Shown here: in pieces, positions 17,982 through 26,945 of the stretch
Numbering within the stretch: position 1 is the first letter of the stretch
Layout of the letters: each line of letters starts with the position of its first letter
NCBI GenBank assembly: GCA_014376805.1
Contig: JACMQU010000152.1
Span: 1-53,664 of the forward strand
DNA from: Bacteroidia bacterium
GTDB lineage: Bacteria > Bacteroidota > Bacteroidia > UKL13-3
Direction of reading: 5' to 3'
Length of the DNA stretch: 53,664 nucleotides
Notes under the pieces: generated by a model
Databases searched by the model: none
The model's input: only the letters and a program-made list of their open reading frames with translations
Told to the model about the DNA's origin: nothing
Position numbers and translations under genes: made by a program

Positions 17982-18734
17982 ATGCAGGCTATTATTGAGT
18001 GGAATAAAAAGAGTTATAAAGTTCAATTGGATCAACCCATAGATATTTCTATACCTATGCAGAGCGGTGAAAATAATCCAAATGCTTTTCATATTCCTCA
18101 TCCTTTGTTTGAACCTGTTCGAGTTGGCGATTTTGTGGGTTCAGTTAAAAATGGCACTGGGGCAAATTGTGAGAACCTGCACATAAATGCACATGGAAAT
18201 GGTACACATACCGAATGCGTTGGACATATAACCGAAGAGCGCATTACCATCAACCAATGTTTAACGCAGTTTTTTTTTATAGCACAATTGGTTTCTGTTG
18301 AACCCAACAAGCAAAGCAATGGCGATTTTTTAGTGCTTAAAAATGATTTCCCGGATCAACTACTAAGCGGAGTAAATGCAGTTATAATGCGTACCACCCC
18401 AAATGCGACATTTAAACTAAGCCAGGTTTATTCAGGCAATAATCCGGTGTATCTTGACCCTGCTCTTACCGCATTTCTGGCCCAACAAAACATATTGCAT
18501 TTATTGGTAGATCTGCCCTCGGTTGACCGTGAAGAAGATGAAGGTGCTATGCTCGCCCATAAAGCTTTCTGGGGCTATCCGGCCGACTTGAGAACAAATG
18601 CAACGATTAGCGAAATGGTCTTTGTTCCCGATGCGGTTGCAGATGGAATTTACCTGCTCAATCTTCAGATAGCAAGTTTAGAAACTGATGCCAGTCCCTC
18701 TAAACCGGTTCTATACATACTTGAACCTGCCTAA
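17982..18734 (+). CDS. Cyclase-family metal-dependent hydrolase (KynB-like)
   Basis: The 250-residue protein belongs to the cyclase family (PF04199), which includes bacterial arylformamidase KynB and isatin hydrolase. The metal-binding motif HxGTHxD/E appears as HGNGTHTECVGH at about 71-82. A second conserved acidic segment, DLPSVDREEDEGAMLAHKAFWG, lies near residue 180. No kynurenine-pathway gene is nearby, so an arylformamidase role is only one option. The gene stands alone with its own promoter and faces away from the histidine kinase gene. Confidence 0.85.
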   Translation: MQAIIEWNKKSYKVQLDQPIDISIPMQSGENNPNAFHIPHPLFEPVRVGDFVGSVKNGTGANCENLHINAHGNGTHTECVGHITEERITINQCLTQFFFIAQLVSVEPNKQSNGDFLVLKNDFPDQLLSGVNAVIMRTTPNATFKLSQVYSGNNPVYLDPALTAFLAQQNILHLLVDLPSVDREEDEGAMLAHKAFWGYPADLRTNATISEMVFVPDAVADGIYLLNLQIASLETDASPSKPVLYILEPA

Positions 18735-18776
18735 ATATCAAGTCTTTAATAAATTTTTTTCAGAGTTATAAGAATA

Positions 18777-18807
18777 CTTGCATGACTTGTTCATTTTCCT
18801 ATTTTTG
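18777..18807 (+). promoter_or_regulatory. Predicted promoter of the parvulin gene
   Basis: CTTG at 18777-18780 is followed after 19 bases by TATTTTTG at 18800-18807, which matches the Bacteroidota promoter layout (TTTG-N19-TAnnTTTG). Transcription would begin near 18813, downstream of the earliest in-frame TTG at 18778, which supports the later start codons. Confidence 0.6.
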
Positions 18808-18831
18808 CATCACTTAAAAAAAATGATAGTT

Positions 18832-20826
18832 ATGAAGAAAACCGCTGTATTGCTTGGTTTTTTAAGTTGTATTAGTACAACAGGAGTTTTAGCCCAGAAA
18901 CCCGTTAAAAAAATTACTGAAAAAACAACTGTTGTTGCAGAACCGGTAAAAAACAATCCTTATATTTTTTCTATTGCCACAGATACTGTATATAAGGAAG
19001 AGTTCATGAGGCAACTGAATAAAAACCGCAAGGATAAAAATACACCAACAGAAACTGAACTTAGGGAATACCTCGACTTGTACATAAATTTTAAGTTAAA
19101 GGTTAAAGAAGCGGTGGCCATGCGGTTAGATACCAATCCTAATTTCAGATCGGAGTTAATGGGATACCGCAAACAACTGGCTGCCCCTTACCTTACGGAT
19201 AAGAAGGTTAGTGAAACGTTGATGCAGGAGGCTTATGACCGCATGAAAACAGAGGTGAATGCAAGTCATATTTTAATTAATGTAGCTCCCAATGCATCTC
19301 CTGCAGATACTTTGGCGGCATTTAATAAAATTTCTGATATACGTAAACGGGCTTTAAAAGGCGAAATATTTGATAGTTTGGCCACACTGTATTCTGAAGA
19401 CCCGTCGGCAAAAAAAGGCTTTGGTAAATTAGGCTGGTTTACAGCTTTTCAAATGGTATATCCTTTTGAAAATATGGCTTATAAAACGCCAAAAGGTGAA
19501 ATCAGTCAGCCTTTCCGTACACAGTTTGGTTATCATATTATGAAGGTAAATGATAGCCGTCCATCACGGGGAGAAATAAAGATACAGCATATAATGGTAC
19601 GCACTGGTTACGGCGCAAGTAGCGAAATACTTACAGCTGCCAAAGAAAAAATTGACGCCGCTTATACTGCCTTGCAAGGTGGTGAAGCTTTTGAATCGGT
19701 AGTTGAAAAATATTCGCAAGATGATGGCAGTAAAAGCAATAAGGGTAATATGAACTGGATGCCCAGCCTGAGTGGATACCCCGATGATTTTAAAGATAAG
19801 GCTTTTGCATTAAAAAAAGATGAGTTAAGCAAACCTTTCTCAACCGATTACGGCTGGCACATTATTAAGTATATTGATTACCGCCCTCTGGGAGAATTTA
19901 AAGATAACCAAGATGTGATTAAAAATAAAGTAAGCAGAGATAGTCGTGCTGAAGGCTCTAAAACGGCAGTGATAGCCCGGGTTAAAAAAGAAAACAACTA
20001 CAAAGAATATTCTGCCAATTTAAAAGAGTTTACCAGCAAACTGGATAGCAGTTATTTAAAAGGAAACTGGATATATGATAGCACAAAAACTTCCGGTAAA
20101 CCCCTCTTTAGTATCGGTGATAAAACCTATACAGAAAAAGATTTCGGTGCATACCTGGCAGTTAACCAAACACCACACGAAAAAGAAAATGCCGCAATGG
20201 CTGCCAAAACCCAGTTTAATAATTGGGCAGCAGACAAATGTCTGGCTTATGAAGAAAGTATTCTGGAGAAAAAATTCCCTGATTTTAACAATATCATGCA
20301 AGAATATCATGACGGTATTTTATTATTTGACCTAACTGATAAAAAAGTATGGAGTAAAGCCTTAAGTGATACTGCCGGATTAGAACAATATTATCTGCCA
20401 AACAACGCTAAATATATGTGGAAAGAGCGTTTAAAATATGATACTTATTTCTGTAAAGATGCCAAAACAAAAGAGCTGGCCATTAAAATGTTTAAATCAG
20501 GTAAAACTGAAGATGAAGTGATAAAGAAAATAAATAAAAAAGTGGCCGGTAGTATCTCTGTTAAAGAAACCAAAGCTGAACAAAGTGATGCTATTGCTGC
20601 TAAACTATGGAATTTAAAGGGTGTAGTAAATATAGACGAGCCTGACGCTTTTAAATTTTACCTGGTTAATGGCATGGTTTCGCCCGAACCTAAAACGCTT
20701 AAAGAAGGCAAAGGATTGGTAACAAGCGATTATCAGGAATATTTAATGAAAGAGTGGGTTAAAGAATTAAGAAGTAAATATGCTGTTAATGTAAATGAAC
20801 AGGCCTTAACAGATTTGTATAAATAA
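18832..20826 (+). CDS. Periplasmic peptidyl-prolyl isomerase with two parvulin domains
   Basis: The product is a SurA/PpiD-like chaperone-isomerase. I choose the ATG at 18832 because it opens a clean signal peptide (MKKTAVLLGFLSCIS, cleavage after LAQ); the ATG at 18823 is a close alternative. An N-terminal SurA-like helical region is followed by two rotamase domains, starting at NASHILINVAP (near residue 142 of this start) and KIQHIMVRTGYG (near 248). Each ends with a FGYHIMKV- or YGWHIIKY-type strand. The C-terminal 280 residues are helical and lysine-rich and form no catalytic domain I can name. At 664 residues it is longer than SurA. A role in outer-membrane protein folding is likely. Confidence 0.88.
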   Translation: MKKTAVLLGFLSCISTTGVLAQKPVKKITEKTTVVAEPVKNNPYIFSIATDTVYKEEFMRQLNKNRKDKNTPTETELREYLDLYINFKLKVKEAVAMRLDTNPNFRSELMGYRKQLAAPYLTDKKVSETLMQEAYDRMKTEVNASHILINVAPNASPADTLAAFNKISDIRKRALKGEIFDSLATLYSEDPSAKKGFGKLGWFTAFQMVYPFENMAYKTPKGEISQPFRTQFGYHIMKVNDSRPSRGEIKIQHIMVRTGYGASSEILTAAKEKIDAAYTALQGGEAFESVVEKYSQDDGSKSNKGNMNWMPSLSGYPDDFKDKAFALKKDELSKPFSTDYGWHIIKYIDYRPLGEFKDNQDVIKNKVSRDSRAEGSKTAVIARVKKENNYKEYSANLKEFTSKLDSSYLKGNWIYDSTKTSGKPLFSIGDKTYTEKDFGAYLAVNQTPHEKENAAMAAKTQFNNWAADKCLAYEESILEKKFPDFNNIMQEYHDGILLFDLTDKKVWSKALSDTAGLEQYYLPNNAKYMWKERLKYDTYFCKDAKTKELAIKMFKSGKTEDEVIKKINKKVAGSISVKETKAEQSDAIAAKLWNLKGVVNIDEPDAFKFYLVNGMVSPEPKTLKEGKGLVTSDYQEYLMKEWVKELRSKYAVNVNEQALTDLYK

Positions 20827-20870
20827 TTACAGGTAAATTATGATTTCTGTTTCCCTGAAACAATAAAAAA

Positions 20871-20899
20871 AATCCCTGCCCTCTGCAGGGATTTTTTTT
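20871..20899. terminator. Bidirectional intrinsic terminator
   Basis: AATCCCTGC (20871-20879) pairs with GCAGGGATT (20885-20893) across a 5-base loop. The stem is flanked by an A-run on the left and a T-run on the right, so it can work in both directions. It lies between the stops of the convergent parvulin and PLP-deaminase genes and overlaps the stop codon of the latter. Confidence 0.9.
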
Positions 20900-21767
20900 A
20901 TAACAAACTCAACAATCCATTTAAACCCCCATTGTGCAAGGCAAGTATTTTTGAACCTTTTTTAAAATGATTTTCCTGTGCCAGTTCGAAAATTGCCATC
21001 ATCATTTTACCTTCATAAACTTGGTCTAACAGCACCCCACTAATTGAGGCAAAGTTTTGAATGAAGGCAATTAGTTGAGGTGTTGTTTTTGCATAACCAC
21101 CCTGATGAAAATTATGTAAAAGTTGCCAGTATTGTTGAGGATATTGTTGTACAAGATCATTTAAATTTTCAGCACCCTTTAGAACACTGATTCCATAAAC
21201 TTTTGTGTTCAGCCTCCTTTCGCAAACACCTTCAACAAGTGCTTTAAAAGTGCTTCCTGTACCCACTGAACAAACAATATAATCATAGCATACATTTAGG
21301 TCGCCAAGCAATTCTTTCACGCCCGTTTCGCCTGTTGTACCTGCGCCACCTTCATCTATAAAATAAGATTCAGAATCAGATTTATAATTTTGTGCAAAGA
21401 ACTCAACTCTGTTTTTATAATCACTGCGTTTAACAAAATGAAGCTGCATGCCAAACCAACGGCACAGTTTTAAAACCGCGTTGCTCACTTCTTCACCTCT
21501 TACAAAACCTGTTGTTTTAAAATGATACTTTGCACCAGCCGCCGCAGTAGCAAGCAAATGATTACTATAAGGACCACCAAATGTTACGAGATGCGTTTTT
21601 GATAATTGTGCAGCTTCAATTAAATGATACTTCAACTTACGCCATTTGTTTCCCGATATAAATGGATGCGATAAGTCTTCACGTTTGATAAAAAGCCGTA
21701 AACCTTTGTTTTCAAACAATGGAATGTTAAGTTCTTCTATCGGGGAGTAAGGATTCTCAATCAACAT
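20898..21767 (-). CDS. PLP-dependent deaminase/desulfhydrase (ACC deaminase family)
   Basis: The 289-residue protein belongs to the fold-type II PLP family that contains 1-aminocyclopropane-1-carboxylate deaminase and D-cysteine desulfhydrase. The PLP lysine is expected at Lys41 in FISGNKWRKLKYH. A substrate-side segment TFGGPYSNHLLATAAAGAKY follows. The phosphate-binding loop resembles SVGTGSTFKALVEG, and the family ending is LALHNGGLNG. It is slightly shorter than E. coli DcyD. The start overlaps the upstream GT-C gene by 11 bases. The family is secure; the substrate is undetermined, with D-cysteine desulfhydrase activity the commoner outcome. Confidence 0.85.
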   Translation of the reverse strand: MLIENPYSPIEELNIPLFENKGLRLFIKREDLSHPFISGNKWRKLKYHLIEAAQLSKTHLVTFGGPYSNHLLATAAAGAKYHFKTTGFVRGEEVSNAVLKLCRWFGMQLHFVKRSDYKNRVEFFAQNYKSDSESYFIDEGGAGTTGETGVKELLGDLNVCYDYIVCSVGTGSTFKALVEGVCERRLNTKVYGISVLKGAENLNDLVQQYPQQYWQLLHNFHQGGYAKTTPQLIAFIQNFASISGVLLDQVYEGKMMMAIFELAQENHFKKGSKILALHNGGLNGLLSLL

Positions 21768-23103
21768 ACATCAGATTTTCTTTACGATCAGCCCTATGAA
21801 TAAGCCATAACTGGATTACGTACAATGCGGCTATCCATAACATAGGTGCAACAGCAATGCGGTAACGAGATAAGCCGAGCACACCAGTTGAACCAATAAT
21901 GTAGGCAACAAAAAGAAATACCCATAAGCGTAACTGCCAGGAAATATTTCTGCTGAAAAAAAATACCAGCAACAATGCACTGATAAAAGCATTCCATATA
22001 AAGGAGATGAGCAATATAAAAAGAAGAACCAGGGGTGCATTTTTGATAAATATCCATAAGCCCTTTACTAATCCCTCTGTATTAACTACATGATATAAAC
22101 CAGGGTAATTGCCTTCCTTTAAATTTAAAAAATGAACCCATTCAAATCTGCCCGGATCAAGCATAAAAGCTACCCAGCCTTTTATGTTGAACCACATAAA
22201 AAATGTCTTATGTTCTGTTATAATTTTTGTTCCTTCAGCATTCATTAAATTATACCTGTCAGCATACACCACTTGTGCATTTGCGATAGCCATTATATGA
22301 TCCTGAACCGAGTCGGCATAAGCTTCGCCAAATAGCTGGGCATTGGTATATTTGGCCATGTATTTTAAAACAAATACCGGTGTTACCGATGAGTAATGAT
22401 AATAGCCAGTAACCCTTTCGTTATAGCTGCAGTAAGCATGATAAGTTAAGGGCAACAGTAAAAAGGGAAGCACATATTTAATTTTATTTTTTCTGGAAAA
22501 GGCAATGGCAAGTACAAGTAAAAGGGTGAAGCCTAACAAAAAAGCTACCGGTTTGGTAAGCATTGCAAGCATAAAAAACAGTACACTGATAAAAGCATTT
22601 TTATACGTTTGATGATGAAGCAACTGATAGCTATAATAAAAGGCCCAAAACAATAAACTCTGAAATAAGATATCGCTCATTACAAAATTACAATGTATTA
22701 ATTGAGACGGATAAAACACTAAAATTAATGCTAAAAAAAGGCGTGTCTTATTTATATTCAGCCCTAATTTACCGGCTAGTTTAAGTATGCCAAAAAGAGT
22801 AGATAAACTTATAAGCGCCTGCATAAAAAGAATGCAATAATCATTGGCATAAATAAATTTACAGATTAAAATAAATAGTCCGTACACAGGTGGTCTGAAA
22901 GTAAAATAATCAAACCGGAAAGGGCCATTCCATGGTGCCGCATACAGGCTGCCATGCTTTATTAAATTCTCAGCCTGCGAAAGATAATCTATCGAATCAA
23001 CAAGATAAATACTGCCCGTATGTAATGCTTGCAAAAAGCATAACAGGTGCAATACCACGGCAATGCACCAGAATACTTTAGCGGAAACAGCAGGTAACTT
23101 CAC
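21757..23103 (-). CDS. GT-C type membrane glycosyltransferase or related integral membrane protein
   Basis: The 448-residue protein has an N-terminal helix (about 8-26) followed by a loop with acidic residues (LVDSIDYLSQAENL, about 34-47) and then about nine further helices. This is the GT-C/PMT-like layout. A long extracytoplasmic loop between about residues 230 and 345 separates two helix groups. Donor and acceptor are unknown. It overlaps the deaminase gene by 11 bases, although the two have no obvious shared pathway. Confidence 0.65.
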   Translation of the reverse strand: MKLPAVSAKVFWCIAVVLHLLCFLQALHTGSIYLVDSIDYLSQAENLIKHGSLYAAPWNGPFRFDYFTFRPPVYGLFILICKFIYANDYCILFMQALISLSTLFGILKLAGKLGLNINKTRLFLALILVFYPSQLIHCNFVMSDILFQSLLFWAFYYSYQLLHHQTYKNAFISVLFFMLAMLTKPVAFLLGFTLLLVLAIAFSRKNKIKYVLPFLLLPLTYHAYCSYNERVTGYYHYSSVTPVFVLKYMAKYTNAQLFGEAYADSVQDHIMAIANAQVVYADRYNLMNAEGTKIITEHKTFFMWFNIKGWVAFMLDPGRFEWVHFLNLKEGNYPGLYHVVNTEGLVKGLWIFIKNAPLVLLFILLISFIWNAFISALLLVFFFSRNISWQLRLWVFLFVAYIIGSTGVLGLSRYRIAVAPMLWIAALYVIQLWLIHRADRKENLMYVD

Positions 23104-23554
23104 GCGGCGAATATACCAAATTATGATTTATGATGAAGTATCGCAAATAGTTGAATAAAGATTTGTGCTTGCGATTGTTTTGAAGATAGGTGGGCAAAGG
23201 AACTGAAAGGATAAAAGGCTTAGTTTAATTAAAACTGCAAAGTTCGTAGCTGATAGTTTGATAAACTGGATAACCTAGAAGCTCGAACGCAAAAAGCGAA
23301 AGCTAATATATTACTATTGTTACGATACGATACAGGATAGAATCAATGCGTGCAACTGGAGCAATTCTATGAACATTAGGTTGACGTCAATGGGGTGCAA
23401 TCCAGGGCTATTGGTGTTTTAACCCGACGGTGGTTGATAATGATGGTGGTAAGAAATTTGACTATCTAATTTTAAAACGTCTGCGAACTTCTGTTCTAAA
23501 TTCAGGCCTTACCAGTCAACTCTAACGGAGTTGACTGGTGTATAACTAATGGAT
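23104..23554. other. Non-coding region upstream of a GT-C gene, with a hairpin
   Basis: This 451-base stretch holds no gene I can support. Its 3' part contains an open frame of about 45 codons in the plus direction ending at 23525 that lacks a proper start and resembles nothing I know. A strong hairpin at 23511-23539 is listed separately. Confidence 0.4.
23511..23539. repeat. Perfect 12-base inverted repeat, possible terminator hairpin
   Basis: ACCAGTCAACTC (23511-23522) pairs perfectly with GAGTTGACTGGT (23528-23539) around a 5-base loop. It sits 16 bases beyond the stop of the minus-strand propeller gene. No T-tract follows on either side, so a factor-independent terminator is uncertain; it could also stabilise the mRNA end. 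Confidence 0.6.
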
Positions 23555-24715
23555 TCATTCCAAATTTACCTTAACAATTCTTGTTCCACCCCTTTCGGAA
23601 TCTCGTGAATAAATATAGGCTACATTATCTTTTACTTTCAACACTTCGCAATCATTATATAATTCAATTAATTGTTTAGACAGAAAAGACCCGTTTTCAT
23701 CAAATTTAAGCAAGTAAACGGGTTTGTGATAATATAAAACCCATTGATTTCTCTCCTTAATTGAAGCCACATAACAACCTTTCTTAGGACGTAAAAGTAC
23801 CTCCCCAACCACACAGGTGTCTTCGATTGGTTCAGAATAAAGTAAATAAAAATTCTTTTTCCATATAAAAATATCCGAAGAATTTGAACTCTCAATTTTC
23901 TGTTTAAATATTTTTTCCTGGTTACCAAAATCATAATTCAGTTGTGCGAAACCTTCAGGAGCCTTCATCTTATAATTAAGTTGAAAATTATTAATTAACG
24001 ACATATTGTTTAGATTGTATTGTGAAACAACTAAACTCAATGGATCTAAAACATATACAAATTGGGAATCAACATAAAATTTATTCATTTCTAATGAGGT
24101 AAATATTTTCGACCGGAATTTATCATTATAACATCCAAAATGCTTAATCACTTTCCCATCATTAGTCATCTCCACTATTATGTTAGCTGTTGAAAACAGC
24201 TTTTTCATCCCTCTTTTATATGCTTTTTTTCTTATAGCTACAGGAAATATAATAGATTCCTTATGGTTCACTACTTTAAATGACGGGGCAATTATATCTG
24301 TGATATATCTTATTGAATTGATTTTTATTTGGGTGTGTAATTGTCGTAACAAAACACCATCCACGTTGTATTTATATAAATTCTCCCAGTCAATCACAAA
24401 TAGTTCGTTTCCATACCTCCATAAGTAACCATAAATTAAAGTACTTCCATTTTTGTTTTTTAAATTCAGTTCTCTATATTCAGGATGTTCCGAACTCCAT
24501 TGATTTATTTCATAAAATGTTCGCTTTTCCCTGTTGCTGAAGTAGATTGTTTCATCATTAAACAAATACAATGGTCCTGCATAATATTCATTTGTATCAA
24601 GACCTTTTAATAATTGTATAAACTCATGTTTCTTACTCAAAGACAAATTTTGACAAAATGCTGTTTTGAAGAAAAAAATAAGTGCGTATTTTAAAAAGGT
24701 TTTTAAATTGAGCAT
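23555..24715 (-). CDS. Secreted six-bladed beta-propeller-like protein
   Basis: The ATG at 24715 is preferred over the in-frame TTG three bases upstream. The 386-residue protein has a signal peptide (MLNLKTFLKYALIFFF, cleavage near FCQN). Repeated strand units such as GPLYLFNDETIYFSN, YLWRYGNELFVID, FYVDSQFVYVLDP and KVKDNVAYIYSRD are typical of the Bacteroidota 6-bladed beta-propeller family. In Bacteroidota, genes of this family often neighbour small secreted Cys-containing peptides. Here the upstream gene is a lipoprotein with a Cys-rich tail, now broken by stops. Function is unknown. Confidence 0.65.
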   Translation of the reverse strand: MLNLKTFLKYALIFFFKTAFCQNLSLSKKHEFIQLLKGLDTNEYYAGPLYLFNDETIYFSNREKRTFYEINQWSSEHPEYRELNLKNKNGSTLIYGYLWRYGNELFVIDWENLYKYNVDGVLLRQLHTQIKINSIRYITDIIAPSFKVVNHKESIIFPVAIRKKAYKRGMKKLFSTANIIVEMTNDGKVIKHFGCYNDKFRSKIFTSLEMNKFYVDSQFVYVLDPLSLVVSQYNLNNMSLINNFQLNYKMKAPEGFAQLNYDFGNQEKIFKQKIESSNSSDIFIWKKNFYLLYSEPIEDTCVVGEVLLRPKKGCYVASIKERNQWVLYYHKPVYLLKFDENGSFLSKQLIELYNDCEVLKVKDNVAYIYSRDSERGGTRIVKVNLE

Positions 24716-24742
24716 CAAGATGGACTTAAAATGTATTAATTA

Positions 24743-25594
24743 TTAATTAAATGGCGGTTCAACATTATCAACAAAAGATGCGGCACATCCCCCACCCGGA
24801 CAATTACCTTATATGCCACCTCTTCCGCAGACAGTGTAATTAAAATCTCTGCTACCGCAATCTCCCATACTTGATATTGTACCATTAGGTCTTCTTACAG
24901 GAGGACAAGTACATCTCCCAAATGGCATCCATTCTACCCAAGGATCTTCTGAATGTTCTTTTGATCTAAACGACACTAGCCAGGTAGGGTGACTTTGAAC
25001 ATAAGCAGCACTTGTATCATAATTAATTATGGTATCAAATGGTGTAGAAGAAAAATTAATTGAAGTAAATTTACTACAAACATTAACCCAACCAGACCCA
25101 ACAAGCGGATTTAATGTTAAGTTAACTTCATTTGAAAATGGGATATTGAGAATAGTTCTGTATGATATTGTTCCAATTGTAAAACTATCAGTGATATTAT
25201 CCATTAAGTTAGATTGCGCGATAGTTGCTCCATTATTAATTGCGGAAAGCTTCATCAAAGCAAGCAAACTATTTCCAGTACGAGTAAAATAATAACTTTT
25301 CAATAAAGTGAAGCTAAGATGATCATCAAAATGAGTAATTGGCATTGAGTCATTAATTAATGATCTAAAGGATGTATTACCTCTTAAATCAATAAGCGAT
25401 AATCGAAGAATATTTTGGTAACTTAATAAGGTTGTTGAGTCATTAGATGTAATTGCCAGTGAATTTTCATTTTTTATACCCGTTGTTTGATTTAATTCTT
25501 GCTTTATCTCCTGTTTGCAGTCAGAAACAAAAAATAAGGAGATAATAATAACGAATGATTTAAAAATCTGTTATACGTTGTGATGTTGTTTCAT
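24743..25594 (-). pseudogene. Lipoprotein gene with Cys-rich tail, interrupted by two in-frame TAA codons
   Basis: An ATG at 25594 starts MKQHHNV and then meets TAA at 25573-25571. The same frame continues with a lipoprotein signal (SFVIIISLFFVSDCKQ) and runs to TAA at 24811-24809. Beyond that stop the same frame again continues for 21 codons, ending GNCPGGGCAASFVDNVEPPF plus Asn, and stops at 24743. The middle open part encodes about 253 residues without a standard start codon before its signal; the nearest upstream options are a rare ATT at 25567 or the internal ATG at 25345. The C-terminal part has seven cysteines over about 60 residues if both stops are ignored. I recognise no family. It is either a decaying gene, a sequencing problem, or read through. 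It lies 28 bases upstream of the propeller gene. Confidence 0.6.
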
Positions 25595-25705
25595 AATATT
25601 TGGTAATAAATAAAAAATAAAAACCCAATATTTTTTAATTGGTTCTTAATATTTAACTCAGAAAACATTGATGTCCATGATTTTTTTTCTAGAGGCAGTT
25701 TCCCA

Positions 25706-26863
25706 TCATAACTTCTGAAACGTCTTCATCCACTTATCCGGTAGTTCATCATTTTGGGCGGTCTGATAATCTTTATAACTACAGGGTACCAGAAATTTTC
25801 CTTCATGTGTACTACGCTCTTTTGGATACGGAACTTCCATCCACCAACGGTTAGTAAGTACACTTTTATAAAAGACTACCTCATGTGTTAAATTTTTTGA
25901 AGTAGTTCTGTATATTATATAATCATTGCTTTCGGCAGCAGGATAATCGTTTCTTCTGTTGGTATAACCTTCCACAAAATACCATAGCATTTGTGCTAGC
26001 AGAGATGCGGTAATATTATTGGTATCGTACGTTGGATTAAGATCATAAAATCCGGCACTCAATACATCGTTACTCATACCGGCATACCGGCACAACTGGC
26101 ATGCTTCCTCGCCACTAAAGCCATTTGGCGAAGGACTATATTGCCCCGGAGCATCTGCAGATCGTATAGCCTGCATACTAAAGCCAATCATATTCGCATT
26201 TCGGCAATAGGGTTCAACTTCCTGCATGTTGTTGCGTAAACTCCCCAGACGCATCATATCAAAGTTCATGCGTTCAAATGCATCATAGGTTTCTGGTTCA
26301 ACAAAATAACTCTGGTAACCTGCCTGTGTGATATTAAACAAATAACCCGGATCATGCGAAATAATGCGTGGTAAATAATTTGTTTCCAGGAAATTTTCAT
26401 TTGTCTGCAGATCCATTTTCGAATCTACAAGCAACAGGTTCATGTTTTGGTTTAGCCCTTCGTAAGCGGCATATTGGGCAGCAATCAAATCCTGTGAACC
26501 ACCAATTATTAATACAACTGTTTTTTGTTTCAGCAACGGAGCCAGAATCTGCTTCATGGCAAAATGTGTATCGCTTAAACTATTGCCGGCATGGATATTG
26601 CCAAGATCAACAATTTTTAATTCTGAACGTGGTTTAATTAAGGCATAAAACTCCCTTCTAACCTTATCCGGTGCCATTGAGCAACCTTTATATTCTGGCT
26701 TATAGCGGTCTTCAATTATGCCTAACACCGCCATTTCAAACAATGCGTTTTGGGGGATGCTGCTCTTTAAAAAATGTGTTGCCTGAAACATACTTTTTGC
26801 ACTGCAATTGGCTGCGAGGTTTTTTATAACAGCATCATCAACCGGATGTAAAAATTCATTCAT
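25706..26863 (-). CDS. Ureohydrolase-fold protein lacking metal ligands (formimidoylglutamase-like pseudoenzyme)
   Basis: I start the protein at the ATG at 26863 (MNEFLHPVDDAVIKNLAAN); the frame extends further upstream but would overlap the divergent epimerase gene. The 385-residue product follows the arginase/agmatinase/formimidoylglutamase fold. Where active enzymes have GGDHS it has IIGGSQD, where they have DAHxD it has VDSKMDLQ, and where they have a DxDxxDP motif it has FSMQAIRSADAP. All manganese ligands therefore appear lost. The DLNPTYDTNNITASLLAQML segment near the C-terminus keeps the fold signature. It is probably non-catalytic, or active in a different way. Such divergent copies recur in Bacteroidota. 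Confidence 0.8.
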   Translation of the reverse strand: MNEFLHPVDDAVIKNLAANCSAKSMFQATHFLKSSIPQNALFEMAVLGIIEDRYKPEYKGCSMAPDKVRREFYALIKPRSELKIVDLGNIHAGNSLSDTHFAMKQILAPLLKQKTVVLIIGGSQDLIAAQYAAYEGLNQNMNLLLVDSKMDLQTNENFLETNYLPRIISHDPGYLFNITQAGYQSYFVEPETYDAFERMNFDMMRLGSLRNNMQEVEPYCRNANMIGFSMQAIRSADAPGQYSPSPNGFSGEEACQLCRYAGMSNDVLSAGFYDLNPTYDTNNITASLLAQMLWYFVEGYTNRRNDYPAAESNDYIIYRTTSKNLTHEVVFYKSVLTNRWWMEVPYPKERSTHEGKFLVPCSYKDYQTAQNDELPDKWMKTFQKL

Positions 26864-26945
26864 TGCGAATAATATATTAAGTGTGGGAAATAATTCTCCA
26901 AAACTCACTAATTTAGCCGGCCATTTAATACACATTTCCACACCC

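Noticed and set aside
18778..18831. A longer N-terminus for the parvulin protein starting from TTG.
   Set aside because: The predicted promoter overlaps this stretch, and the signal peptide starts only at 18832 (or 18823).
23389..23525. A short open frame (GYWCFNPTVVDNDGG region) upstream of the 23103 gene.
   Set aside because: It lacks a start codon and a recognisable family and is about 45 codons long.
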